This document shows, in pieces, positions 33,223-41,206 of a stretch of DNA of 64,000 bases; position 1 is the first letter of the stretch; every line of letters starts with the position of its first letter. This DNA is from Palsa-465 sp963800475 (GTDB lineage: Bacteria; Actinomycetota; Thermoleophilia; Solirubrobacterales; Solirubrobacteraceae): assembly GCA_963800475.1 (NCBI GenBank), contig CAWDAZ010000002.1, forward strand, positions 496,001 through 560,000. Reading direction: 5' to 3'. The position numbers were made by a program, and so were the translations under genes. The notes beneath the pieces were generated by a model. That model had not been told where the DNA came from and made no database searches. It was given only the letters and a program-made list of their open reading frames with translations.

Positions 33223-34742
33223 GTGTAGTACGTGCGAGCGACCGTGGCCAGCGCGAGCACCTGCAGCAGCAGCATCGTGGGTACGAGCGTGGCGCACGCG
33301 GGCCCCTGCCAGCGCCGCGGGAGGCGACTTACAACGAGCGCTGCGGCCACGCCGAACAACCCGACGACGGGCAGCAGGTAGCGACCCTGCAGGAAGGCGC
33401 CCTGGTTATTGATCAGGGAGCGGTACTCGGTGAGGTGCAATCCGAGCAGCAGCGCAGCGAGCGCCAACCCGAAGAAGGCGATGAGTTGCCATCGAAGCCG
33501 ATCTCGGAAGGTGCTGATGATCGCGCCGCTGAGCACTGCGATCAGCGCCGTCAAGCTCCCGACCGCGGCGTACACCCAGCTCGGCATGGGGACGTCCAGC
33601 CAGCCGAACGTCCCCCAACCCTCGCGGACCCATACGTTGTAGACCGATAGTCCCGGTGTCACCCGTAGGCGGGTCATCCATGGCAGGCGGGGGAGGTAGA
33701 ACTGCCACACGTAGGAGAGGAACTGCCGGACGCTGAACGGGTGGGACCGCTGGCCCGCAGCTGCGCCAACCTGCGCGAGCGTCGGGTTCCCGTGCGTTCG
33801 CGCGGCGATCCAGGCGATCACGGGCGCGGCGCAGACGACGCCGGCCGCGGCGGCCGGTCCGACCCGGGCACGTCGCCCCTCGCGCCGACATGAGATCAGG
33901 CCGAGGATCACCGCTAGCAGCGCGGCCGGAACTAGCGCGTACGAGATCGGCTGGGTCAGCACGGCGGCGGCCGTGACACCCAGCAGCGACACGGTGTCGA
34001 GCGGACGCGCCCCGTGCCTGATCACCCGTGTCCCCAACCATAAGGCGAGCGTCCACAGCGGGATCATCAGCGCGTCGGGGTTGACGCTCGTCGAGATGAA
34101 CGTCTCGGTGGGAAGCAGCCCGACCAGCGCGGCGCCGGCGAGCTGGGGCAGGCGGCGCGGGCCCAGCAGCTCGCCGATCAGCAGCCAGGTCGCGACGACC
34201 GTCAGCACGAGCAAGCCGATGCCCCAGATCCGCATCGCGTAGTAGCGGTCGAAGATGTTGCCTCCGTAGGCCGCCCAGTACGCGAGGTCGGAGTAGAGGT
34301 AGAAGAGCGGGGGGTCGTACGACTCAGGATTCGCACCGCCGCCATTCGAGCGCGAGGGAGCGCGACGTACGGCGGCGAGATACCCGGCGTAGTCGCGCGA
34401 GCTCCAGTTGGGCCGTATCTGACCGGCCCGGAACTCGAGCGCGCCGGCGCCGGTGGCCAGGTTGGCCATCCGCTGCTCACTCGAGAACGTGAGCCGATTC
34501 TCGCCTCCAGGCAGCGCGAAGCGCTCCGCAAGCGACTGCGCATAGGCGAAGTGGGTGGCTTCGTCGGGCGCCTGCCACGGCGGGACGAGCAGCGCCCACA
34601 CCAGGCCGATCACCACCACGATCGCGAGCAGCGCCACCAACGGGACCGGCGCGACTCGAACACGACGCTTGGGAGCGCCCCCTCGTGGGCTTCGTGGGTG
34701 CGCGCGCGACGCTCGTTCCGCCTTCGAGGAGGTCGCGCCCAT
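33219..34742 (-). CDS. DUF2142-type multi-spanning membrane protein
   Basis: 507 residues from the ATG at 34742; the open frame before it is shadow and TATTCT six bases upstream fixes the start. After a basic cytoplasmic N-terminus and helix 1, PPWQAPDEATHFAYAQS is the hallmark loop of DUF2142, similar to the Asp-Glu-containing first loop of GT-C enzymes. About eleven further helices follow; a second conserved loop is ISTSVNPDALMIPLWTLAL. Members occur in surface-polysaccharide clusters and probably transfer or polymerise sugars on the outer face; this is inference. Overlaps the next gene by 4 nt. Confidence 0.87.
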   Translation of the reverse strand: MGATSSKAERASRAHPRSPRGGAPKRRVRVAPVPLVALLAIVVVIGLVWALLVPPWQAPDEATHFAYAQSLAERFALPGGENRLTFSSEQRMANLATGAGALEFRAGQIRPNWSSRDYAGYLAAVRRAPSRSNGGGANPESYDPPLFYLYSDLAYWAAYGGNIFDRYYAMRIWGIGLLVLTVVATWLLIGELLGPRRLPQLAGAALVGLLPTETFISTSVNPDALMIPLWTLALWLGTRVIRHGARPLDTVSLLGVTAAAVLTQPISYALVPAALLAVILGLISCRREGRRARVGPAAAAGVVCAAPVIAWIAARTHGNPTLAQVGAAAGQRSHPFSVRQFLSYVWQFYLPRLPWMTRLRVTPGLSVYNVWVREGWGTFGWLDVPMPSWVYAAVGSLTALIAVLSGAIISTFRDRLRWQLIAFFGLALAALLLGLHLTEYRSLINNQGAFLQGRYLLPVVGLFGVAAALVVSRLPRRWQGPACATLVPTMLLLQVLALATVARTYYT

Positions 34743-34748
34743 CGCCGC

Positions 34749-34754
34749 AGAATA
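34749..34754 (-). promoter_or_regulatory. -10 box (TATTCT) before DUF2142 gene
   Basis: TATTCT on the minus strand ends six bases before the ATG at 34742, ideal for leaderless transcription, and separates this unit from the methyltransferase gene upstream. Confidence 0.5.
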
Positions 34755-34771
34755 GTCCGACCGCTGCGACT

Positions 34772-35773
34772 CTAAGCCGGCTTGGTCGCGATCATCTGGA
34801 GACTGACGTCGCCGACCAGAAGCGTCTTGTAGGCGAGCATCATCCGCCGCCCGAGTCGGCTGCGCCTCAGAACGTGCGCTCCGTACACGCGGGTGGCCGT
34901 GGACACGCTCGTCTCGGGCGCGAGCTCGATCTTCCACGGCCGGAAGAACCAGTCGGGGGCCGGCTCCTTGACGCTCAGGTGGAACCCCGCCTTCCGAGCC
35001 GCGAGGTAGTACTGGTGAAAGAAGTACACGTGCTCGTAGCCCTCGTACTCGGCCACCTCCTGCGCGTGGTCGCGCTTCAGGTTGAACGGGAACCGCAGCG
35101 GCTCGTTGATGATCAGCAGCGAGCCGCCGGGCCGCAGCACTCGGTAGGCCTCGGCCATCGTGCGGTGGAGGTTCTCGAGATCGTTGTGGTGCAGCACCTC
35201 GCAGCAGAACACGTAGTCGATGCTCTCGCTGGCGAGCGGCATGTCGAACATCACGGCCAGGATCCGCTCGAAGAACACGCTCCCGTCGGCGATGAAGTAC
35301 TCAGCGGTGCGGAGTCCCTGCAGCTCGGTCTTGGCGATGTCGAGTGCAACGACCTCGAGCCCTCGCCGGGCAAAGATGTTGCTCGCCCAGCATGTGTTGG
35401 AGCCCACATCGAGCAGACGGCTTCCCGGCTCTAGATCCACCGCGTCCAGCAGCGCGTCCATCGCGACCGCCTGGCCGTACCAGTAGCCAAGCTCGACGTT
35501 CGGGAGCGCCAGGATCCGCTCGCGATCCCATCCGTCATTCCGCATCGCCTCGGCGAACCGCTCCAGCCCGGCCGCCTCGCGCCGCACGAACTCGGGGGGG
35601 TCGTAGAGGAGGTCGACGATGCCCTCGCTGACCGGATAGGACTGGCCGCAGTTGCCGCACGTGAGCGTCCCTTCTCGGACCTCGCGGTCGTCGCTTGATG
35701 ACGCGGTGAGCTCGAGCGTCCGGTCGTGCCGGCAGCGCGGGCAGCGGAGGATCTCACTTGTCCCGGGTTTCAC
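34772..35773 (-). CDS. SAM-dependent methyltransferase with N-terminal zinc-ribbon (Trm112-like) domain
   Basis: 333 residues from GTG 35773. Cys11-x2-Cys14 and Cys39-x2-Cys42 form a Trm112/ribbon-type zinc site, then PVSEGIVDLL as in Trm112-like domains. The catalytic half has LLDVGSNTCWASNIFARRGL (motif I), VVALDIAK and VFCCEVLHHNDLENLHRTM; the motif I glycine pattern is slightly unusual (DVGSNTCW). TAGCCT seven bases upstream fits a leaderless start. Likely methylates a small molecule or glycan intermediate. Confidence 0.86.
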   Translation of the reverse strand: MKPGTSEILRCPRCRHDRTLELTASSSDDREVREGTLTCGNCGQSYPVSEGIVDLLYDPPEFVRREAAGLERFAEAMRNDGWDRERILALPNVELGYWYGQAVAMDALLDAVDLEPGSRLLDVGSNTCWASNIFARRGLEVVALDIAKTELQGLRTAEYFIADGSVFFERILAVMFDMPLASESIDYVFCCEVLHHNDLENLHRTMAEAYRVLRPGGSLLIINEPLRFPFNLKRDHAQEVAEYEGYEHVYFFHQYYLAARKAGFHLSVKEPAPDWFFRPWKIELAPETSVSTATRVYGAHVLRRSRLGRRMMLAYKTLLVGDVSLQMIATKPA

Positions 35774-35780
35774 GGCACGC

Positions 35781-35786
35781 AGGCTA
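35781..35786 (-). promoter_or_regulatory. -10 box (TAGCCT) before methyltransferase gene
   Basis: TAGCCT on the minus strand ends seven bases before the GTG at 35773, supporting that start over a longer frame reaching 35881. Confidence 0.48.
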
Positions 35787-35869
35787 ACGGTCGAACGCAG
35801 ACGCAAAAGCCACGGTCGCAGGAGGCAGCCAGGCGGCGCGAAAGCAGCGGCGATCAGAAGCTGCCCGGC

Positions 35870-35875
35870 TACTCT
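35870..35875 (+). promoter_or_regulatory. -10 box (TACTCT) before second ABC exporter
   Basis: TACTCT ends eight bases before the ATG at 35884. Confidence 0.42.
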
Positions 35876-35883
35876 CTGCACCG

Positions 35884-37128
35884 ATGTCTTCCCAGGGCGA
35901 ACAAGCGCTGCCTGCCGTTGTCGCTCGCGACGTCAGCAAGACCTTCCGGATTCCCGAGCAGCGCGTGCACACGCTCAAGGAACGGGCGCTGCACCCGCGG
36001 CGCAAGATCTCCCACCAGGACTTCCGCGCGCTCGACCACGTGTCGTTCGCGGTTGCGCCGGGCGAGTTCTTCGGGATCGTGGGGCGCAACGGCAGCGGCA
36101 AGAGCACGATGCTGAAGTGCATCGCGGGGATCTATCGGTGCGACGGGGACATCTGGTGCCGAGGACGGCTGTCGACCTTCATCGAGCTGGGGGTGGGCTT
36201 CAACCTCGATCTGGCTGCGCGGGACAACGTGATCATGAACGGGTTGATGATGGGGCTGTCCCCGCGTGAGGCACGCATGCGCTACGACAGCGTCATCGAC
36301 TTCGCCGAGCTTCAGGAGTTCCGAGACCTGAAGCTCAAGAACTACTCGTCGGGGATGCAGGTGAGGCTCGCGTTCTCCGTCGCGATCCAGGTCGACGCGG
36401 ACATCATGTTGATCGACGAGGTGTTCGCAGTCGGCGATGCGGCCTTCCAGCAGAAGTGCTTCGACGTGTTCGCCCGTCTGCGCGACCAGGGGAAGACGAT
36501 CGTGTTCGTCACACACGACATGTCCTCGCTCCAGCGCTTCTGTCACCGCGCGCTGCTGCTCGAGCGAGGCTCGATGGTGGACATCGGCGATCCCAAGGAC
36601 ATCGCCGACCAGTACCTGGAGATCAACTTCGGGCGCGACCCCGAGGCCGTCACTCAAACTCAGGACGCGGGCGACGGCGATGCTCGCGTGATCGACGTGT
36701 GGGTCGAGGACGACGCGGGCCGGAGGCAGAACGCCGTTCCGCAGGGGCAGCGCCTCACCCTACGGGCACTGGTGCAGTTCATGGTGGATGTGGAGGACCC
36801 CCAGGCGTCGGTCTACGTGCTGAACGACGACCACGTGGCGGTGCTCGTCGCCGGCTCCGCGCTCAAGCTCGAACGCAGCGGACGGTTTGCCGCCGGTGGC
36901 CGGGCGCTGTTCTCGTTCAGCTTCGAGAACGTGCTGGCGCCGGGTCGCTACAGCCCGCTGATCACCCTGGCGCACCGCGGGCTGGGTCTCGACGTGATCG
37001 ACCGCTACGAGCGGGGCTTCTCATTCCTGGTGTCCGGAGCGACGGCACAGGGCGGGCTCGTCGATTTGCCGGTCGACGTCGAGATCGAGCGTGTCGACGC
37101 GGGCGTCGCCGAGGAGGTCCAGGCGTGA
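35884..37128 (+). CDS. Polysaccharide ABC exporter ATPase with C-terminal domain, copy 2 (Wzt-like)
   Basis: 414 residues. Walker A GRNGSGKS (68-75), signature YSSGM (154-158), Walker B IMLIDEVFAVGDA (174-186) and His211 are intact. Residues about 262-400 form a beta-rich C-terminal domain (ALVQFMVDVEDPQASVYVLN, FSFENVLAPGRYSPLITLAH) like the Wzt carbohydrate-binding domain. ATPase precedes permease here, opposite to copy 1. With the coiled-coil methyltransferases nearby it may export chains recognised by a modified end. Confidence 0.93.
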   Translation: MSSQGEQALPAVVARDVSKTFRIPEQRVHTLKERALHPRRKISHQDFRALDHVSFAVAPGEFFGIVGRNGSGKSTMLKCIAGIYRCDGDIWCRGRLSTFIELGVGFNLDLAARDNVIMNGLMMGLSPREARMRYDSVIDFAELQEFRDLKLKNYSSGMQVRLAFSVAIQVDADIMLIDEVFAVGDAAFQQKCFDVFARLRDQGKTIVFVTHDMSSLQRFCHRALLLERGSMVDIGDPKDIADQYLEINFGRDPEAVTQTQDAGDGDARVIDVWVEDDAGRRQNAVPQGQRLTLRALVQFMVDVEDPQASVYVLNDDHVAVLVAGSALKLERSGRFAAGGRALFSFSFENVLAPGRYSPLITLAHRGLGLDVIDRYERGFSFLVSGATAQGGLVDLPVDVEIERVDAGVAEEVQA

Positions 37129-38018
37129 GTGCGATCGAGTCGATCCCCTACGAAGCGCTTGGCAGGCCGATCCGCGGCCCGGAGGCTCTGACCAGCGACT
37201 GGAGCCGGTTCTGGCACCTGACTTTCAACATCGCGCGCATGCAGTGGAAGCTCCGCTTCTTCGGCTCGGCCCTCGGCTACTTCTGGCAGCTCGCGCGGCC
37301 GCTGCTGATGTTCGCCGTGCTGTGGGTGTTCTTCACCAAGATCGGTCACATCGGCTCGGGCCCGAGCTCGCGTCCGGGGCAGCCGAACCAGTTCTACGGC
37401 GCACAGCTGCTCGGCTCGATCGTCCTGTTCACGTTCTTCGCGGAGGCCACCGGAAGCTCGGTCAAGAGCGTCGTCGACAACGAGGCGCTGGTTCGCAAGA
37501 TCCAGTTCCCGCGGATGGTGATTCCGGTATCGCTCGTGCTGCTCGCGCTGTTCAACCTCGGTCTGAACCTCGTGGTGGTGTTCATCTTCACGCTCGCCGC
37601 CGGAGTCCAGCCGATGGTGAGCTGGCTGGAGCTGCCGCTGATCGTCGCGCTGCTCGCCGTGCTCTCCGCAGGCCTGGCGATGCTGCTGTCTTCGCTGTAC
37701 GTGTACTTCCGGGACATCTCGCCGATCTGGGACGTGGTCTCGCAGGTCCTGTTCTACGCCTCGCCCGTGATCATTCCGATCACCACGGTGCAGGCGAAGC
37801 TCAGTCCGACGCTCCTGCACATCTACATGCTGAGCCCGCTCGCGACGGCGCTCCAGCAGTTCCGCCATGCGGTCATCACTCACGCCACGCCCAGTGCCGC
37901 CGCCCTGTTGGGGGGCAACCTCGCGCTGCTGGGACCGATCGCGATCGTGGTGGCGACGTTCGTGGCGGGGTTCGTCGTATTCGACCGGACGGCGCCGTAC
38001 GTGGCCGAAAACCTGTAG
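37125..38018 (+). CDS. ABC-2 type polysaccharide exporter permease, copy 2 (Wzm-like)
   Basis: 297 residues from GTG in a GTGA overlap with the ATPase. A cytoplasmic N-terminus of about 35 residues leads into FNIARMQWKLRFFGSALGYF and six helices; VVDNEALVRKIQFPRMVIPV is the conserved coupling segment and VYFRDISPIWDVVSQVLFY the second conserved block. Forms the membrane channel with copy 2 ATPase. About 80 non-coding bases follow before the convergent fusion gene. Confidence 0.92.
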   Translation: MSAIESIPYEALGRPIRGPEALTSDWSRFWHLTFNIARMQWKLRFFGSALGYFWQLARPLLMFAVLWVFFTKIGHIGSGPSSRPGQPNQFYGAQLLGSIVLFTFFAEATGSSVKSVVDNEALVRKIQFPRMVIPVSLVLLALFNLGLNLVVVFIFTLAAGVQPMVSWLELPLIVALLAVLSAGLAMLLSSLYVYFRDISPIWDVVSQVLFYASPVIIPITTVQAKLSPTLLHIYMLSPLATALQQFRHAVITHATPSAAALLGGNLALLGPIAIVVATFVAGFVVFDRTAPYVAENL

Positions 38019-38098
38019 GAGCGCGATGACTGCAAATGCCTATCTCGCGGTCCGCGGGTCATGCCAGCGGCCGCTGCGAGGCCCGAGCCCGCGCGGGT

Positions 38099-40180
38099 TC
38101 ATCTCACGGGCGCCCGCTTGAGCTCAGGGACCGCGTCGCTCGAAGGCCGGATCCGCCGAGGCGCCGCGACCTGTCGAAGGAACTCCTCCAGCGCGTCGAT
38201 CCGCTCGGACCATCCGTAGCGCCCGGCGGTTTGGATCCCCGCGTGCGCCAGCCGCTGGCGAAGCTCGTCGTCGTCGAGCAGCCGCGAGATCGAGCTCGCG
38301 AGCGAGTCCGCATCCGCCTCGGGGATCAAGCAGTTGCGCCCGTCCTCGCAGTAATCGCGATTCCCGTGCGCATCGGTGCAGACGACCGGACACCCGGCAG
38401 CCATCGCTTCCAGCACCGGCAGGCAGAAACCCTCGTGATCCGAGGTCTGCAGGAACAAGGTCGCCTGGTTGAGCAGCCGGTTGACCTCCTCGTCCGATGG
38501 ACCCGTCACGTAGCTGATGCCCGGCTCGGCGGGCGCGATTTCGGGCTCGACCCCGAATAGGCAGAGCTCAGGCCGCGGCTCGGGCAGCGCGCGCCACGCC
38601 TCGAGCGTGAGGGGGAGGTTCTTCAGCGGATTTGACCGGCCCAGTGCCAACACCATGTTGCGCCGACGCTCGATGCCCGGCAGCGGCCGGAACACACCGA
38701 CGTCGATACCGGGCGACACGGTGGTCGCCTCGACTCCGATCTCGGCCAGGCGCTCGGCGTTCCAAGTCGAGGTCGTCAGGTACCGGTAGCCGGGATCGTA
38801 GGAGGCGAGAACGCGGTGGCGAATCGCTTCACTGTCCCGGTAGTAGCTGGTCTCGATGTCCTGCACGAAGTACACGGGGATCCCCTCCGCGATGCTGGCT
38901 TCCCAGACCGGCTCCGCCGTCTCCCACCAGGTGGCGACCTTGATCGCTTGGACCGCTGCGAGCGCCTGCGCCAGCTCGTCGTAGTCCTCGAAGATCCGCA
39001 GCGGCGCTCGGAGATCGAACCAGTCGGGTGGGCCCTTGAGCGTCCACAGCTCGGCGTCGTGGCCTCGCGCCCGGAGCCGGTTGAGCTGTTCGAACACGAC
39101 GCGATGGCCACCACCCACGCCGCAGTCCTGGGTCACGTAGACCACACGCAGTGAGCTATCCGGGCGCCGGACGTTCCTCGCATCGAAGAACTCGCCCCAA
39201 CGCGCCCAGAAGACCTGCTGCGAGACCCGCTCGCGGTCGCGAACCTCGGTCCCACGGGTCGCCGACTCGAGATGGATGAGCTCCGCATCGGGACACACGA
39301 GCACGCGCCAGCCGGCCTGCCAGGCACGCAGGCAGTAGTCCACGTCCTCGTAGGCCATCGGATACGCCTCGTCCAGCAGGCCGACGTGCTCGATCACCTC
39401 GCGCTTGATGTACATGCAGGCTCCGGTCACCGCCAGCGCCGGCTGCACGACGTTCGCCGGTCCCCAGTCGGCGGGCTTGAACCGATACCTGTGGTCGAAC
39501 CACTCCGGAGCGCCAGCGTTGCGGATCGTGCCTGCGAACTGGATTCGCCCGTCGGGATAGAGGAGCTTGGCGCCGACGATCCCCGCCCGGGATTCCCTGC
39601 TCGAGCAGCGCTGCAGGGCCGCGAGCCATCCGCGCCGGGCCAAGGCGTCCGAGTTGAGAACGACGACATCGTGGGACGGATCGCTCGCGCGGATCCCGCG
39701 ATTGGCGTTGGCGGCGAATCCGCTGTTGCGCTCGCCGGCCACCACCTGGATTCCCCTGATGCGCGCCAGCGCGGCGAGGTGCTCGGCGCCGCTGGCGTCG
39801 TCGCAGACGATGATCCGCACGCGCCGCCGCGGGGTTGTCCGCCGGATGCTCCTCACCAGCAACGCGACGTGCTCGGCATCGCGATAGCTCGGGATGACCA
39901 CCGTGACCGGCTTGCCGTCGCGGCGATACCACGCGATCGCCGCCGACCGTCTCGCTTTCGCCTGGCGGTTCTGAGCGATCAGGCGCCCGAACGGCGTGAA
40001 CCGCAGCGGAAAGGTCAGCGCCCGGAACGCCACCGCCCGCGGGCCGTGGTAGCCGTAGGTCAGGTAGATGCGGCGGGGGAGGTCGGCGAGCTGACCCCGG
40101 GGGGTCGTGTTGCCGATGATCGTCTCGGCTTCACGGTGCGTCTGCTCGCTATCCGCCTGCTTCGCTCGTTCGTTCGTCAT
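38099..40180 (-). CDS. Bifunctional glycosyltransferase: GT2 domain fused to GT4 domain
   Basis: 693 residues. After a leader of about 90 residues, a GT2 domain (about 92-330) has VTVVIPSYRDAEHVALLVRS, VVLNSDALARRGW in the DxD position and MAYEDVDYCLRAWQAGWRV. From about 350, a GT-B domain begins with VVYVTQDCGVGGGHRVVFEQ and ends with SDHEGFCLPVLEAMAAGCPV. Such fusions add two consecutive sugars. TAAGCT about 31 nt upstream of the ATG may be its -10 box. It lies between the second exporter and the plus-strand methyltransferase operon. Confidence 0.9.
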   Translation of the reverse strand: MTNERAKQADSEQTHREAETIIGNTTPRGQLADLPRRIYLTYGYHGPRAVAFRALTFPLRFTPFGRLIAQNRQAKARRSAAIAWYRRDGKPVTVVIPSYRDAEHVALLVRSIRRTTPRRRVRIIVCDDASGAEHLAALARIRGIQVVAGERNSGFAANANRGIRASDPSHDVVVLNSDALARRGWLAALQRCSSRESRAGIVGAKLLYPDGRIQFAGTIRNAGAPEWFDHRYRFKPADWGPANVVQPALAVTGACMYIKREVIEHVGLLDEAYPMAYEDVDYCLRAWQAGWRVLVCPDAELIHLESATRGTEVRDRERVSQQVFWARWGEFFDARNVRRPDSSLRVVYVTQDCGVGGGHRVVFEQLNRLRARGHDAELWTLKGPPDWFDLRAPLRIFEDYDELAQALAAVQAIKVATWWETAEPVWEASIAEGIPVYFVQDIETSYYRDSEAIRHRVLASYDPGYRYLTTSTWNAERLAEIGVEATTVSPGIDVGVFRPLPGIERRRNMVLALGRSNPLKNLPLTLEAWRALPEPRPELCLFGVEPEIAPAEPGISYVTGPSDEEVNRLLNQATLFLQTSDHEGFCLPVLEAMAAGCPVVCTDAHGNRDYCEDGRNCLIPEADADSLASSISRLLDDDELRQRLAHAGIQTAGRYGWSERIDALEEFLRQVAAPRRIRPSSDAVPELKRAPVR

Positions 40181-40264
40181 GGCGCACGCTCGTGGCTGTG
40201 TCGATCAGCTTAGGGACATGTGGCGCAGACGACCGATGAGCTCCGGATCCCCGAGACGCCGCTC

Positions 40265-40270
40265 TATGAT
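40265..40270 (+). promoter_or_regulatory. -10 box (TATGAT) before coiled-coil methyltransferase gene
   Basis: TATGAT ends eight bases before the GTG at 40279 and is close to the sigma-70-type consensus. Confidence 0.5.
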
Positions 40271-40278
40271 CCGGCGCC

Positions 40279-41181
40279 GTGGCGGTCGAGATCTTCGAGG
40301 ACCCGGTGTGGCAGATGTCACTCGGTGAGCGCGCCGCCGTGGAGGGGGTGCTCGCCCAGCTCAAGCCGTCGCTGGCGATCGAGATCGGATCGATGGAGGG
40401 GGCCTGCCTTCGCCATATCGCCGCCTATGCCGAGGAGGCGCACTCGTTCGACCTGCACCCGCCGACGCTCGAGCTGCCGGGTAACGTCACGCTGCACACC
40501 GGTGACTCGCACGAGCTGCTGCCGGCGTTCCTCGCGAGCCTGGCCGAGCAGGGGCGAAACGTCGACTTCGCCCTCGTCGACGGGGACCACACCCCAGAGG
40601 GCGTGTGCCGCGACGTGCAGGACCTGCTCGACTCGCGCGCGGTGGCGCACACCGTGATCCTGATCCACGACAGCGCCAACGAGCGCGTGCGCCAAGGACT
40701 GGAGGCGGTGCATTTCGCCGCCTGGCCCAAGGTGACTCACGTCGAGCTCGACTGGATCCCCGGGCAGCTGTTCGCGGAGCCCGCGCTGCGCAACGAGCTG
40801 TGGTTCGGGCTCGCGCTGGTGCTCGTCGATTCCGCGCGGCTCGCGTATGGAAACGGCTCCGTCTACGAGCAGCGCTACCGGCCGGCGGGTCCGCTGCTGG
40901 CAGAGGTCCGCGAGCTCGTGCTCGCACGTGAGCGGGTGCCACCGGGAGCGTGGTCCTCCCGCGAGGAGGCGACCGAGTTGCGCAAGCGTGTCGCCTGGCT
41001 GAGTACGCAGCTCACCGCCGCCCGCGCGCGCGAGGCGCAGCTCGCCGCCGAGCTCGAGCCGCTGCGCGCGCGCGAGCAACTCGCCCAGCGGGCGCTCACC
41101 GACATCACCGGCTCGGCCAGCTGGAGGCTGACCCACCCGATCCGCACCGCCAAGCGTCGGCTCGCGCGCTTCACGCGCTGA
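40279..41181 (+). CDS. SAM-dependent methyltransferase with C-terminal coiled coil (glycan-cap candidate)
   Basis: 300 residues from GTG. AIEIGSMEGACLRHIA is motif I and FALVDGDHTPEGVC the conserved Asp motif, closely matching the paralogue at 13579. Unlike that copy it continues into a coiled coil (about 225-270: LRKRVAWLSTQLTAARAREA) and ends with SASWRLTHPIR and a basic tail, a short motif often seen at the end of proteins tied to Wzm/Wzt glycan synthesis. In WbdD-type systems a methyltransferase-coiled-coil protein caps chains and sets length; the same role here is inference. Confidence 0.84.
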   Translation: MAVEIFEDPVWQMSLGERAAVEGVLAQLKPSLAIEIGSMEGACLRHIAAYAEEAHSFDLHPPTLELPGNVTLHTGDSHELLPAFLASLAEQGRNVDFALVDGDHTPEGVCRDVQDLLDSRAVAHTVILIHDSANERVRQGLEAVHFAAWPKVTHVELDWIPGQLFAEPALRNELWFGLALVLVDSARLAYGNGSVYEQRYRPAGPLLAEVRELVLARERVPPGAWSSREEATELRKRVAWLSTQLTAARAREAQLAAELEPLRAREQLAQRALTDITGSASWRLTHPIRTAKRRLARFTR

Positions 41182-41206
41182 GCCCGCCGGACGGAGAGGC
41201 CTCCAC

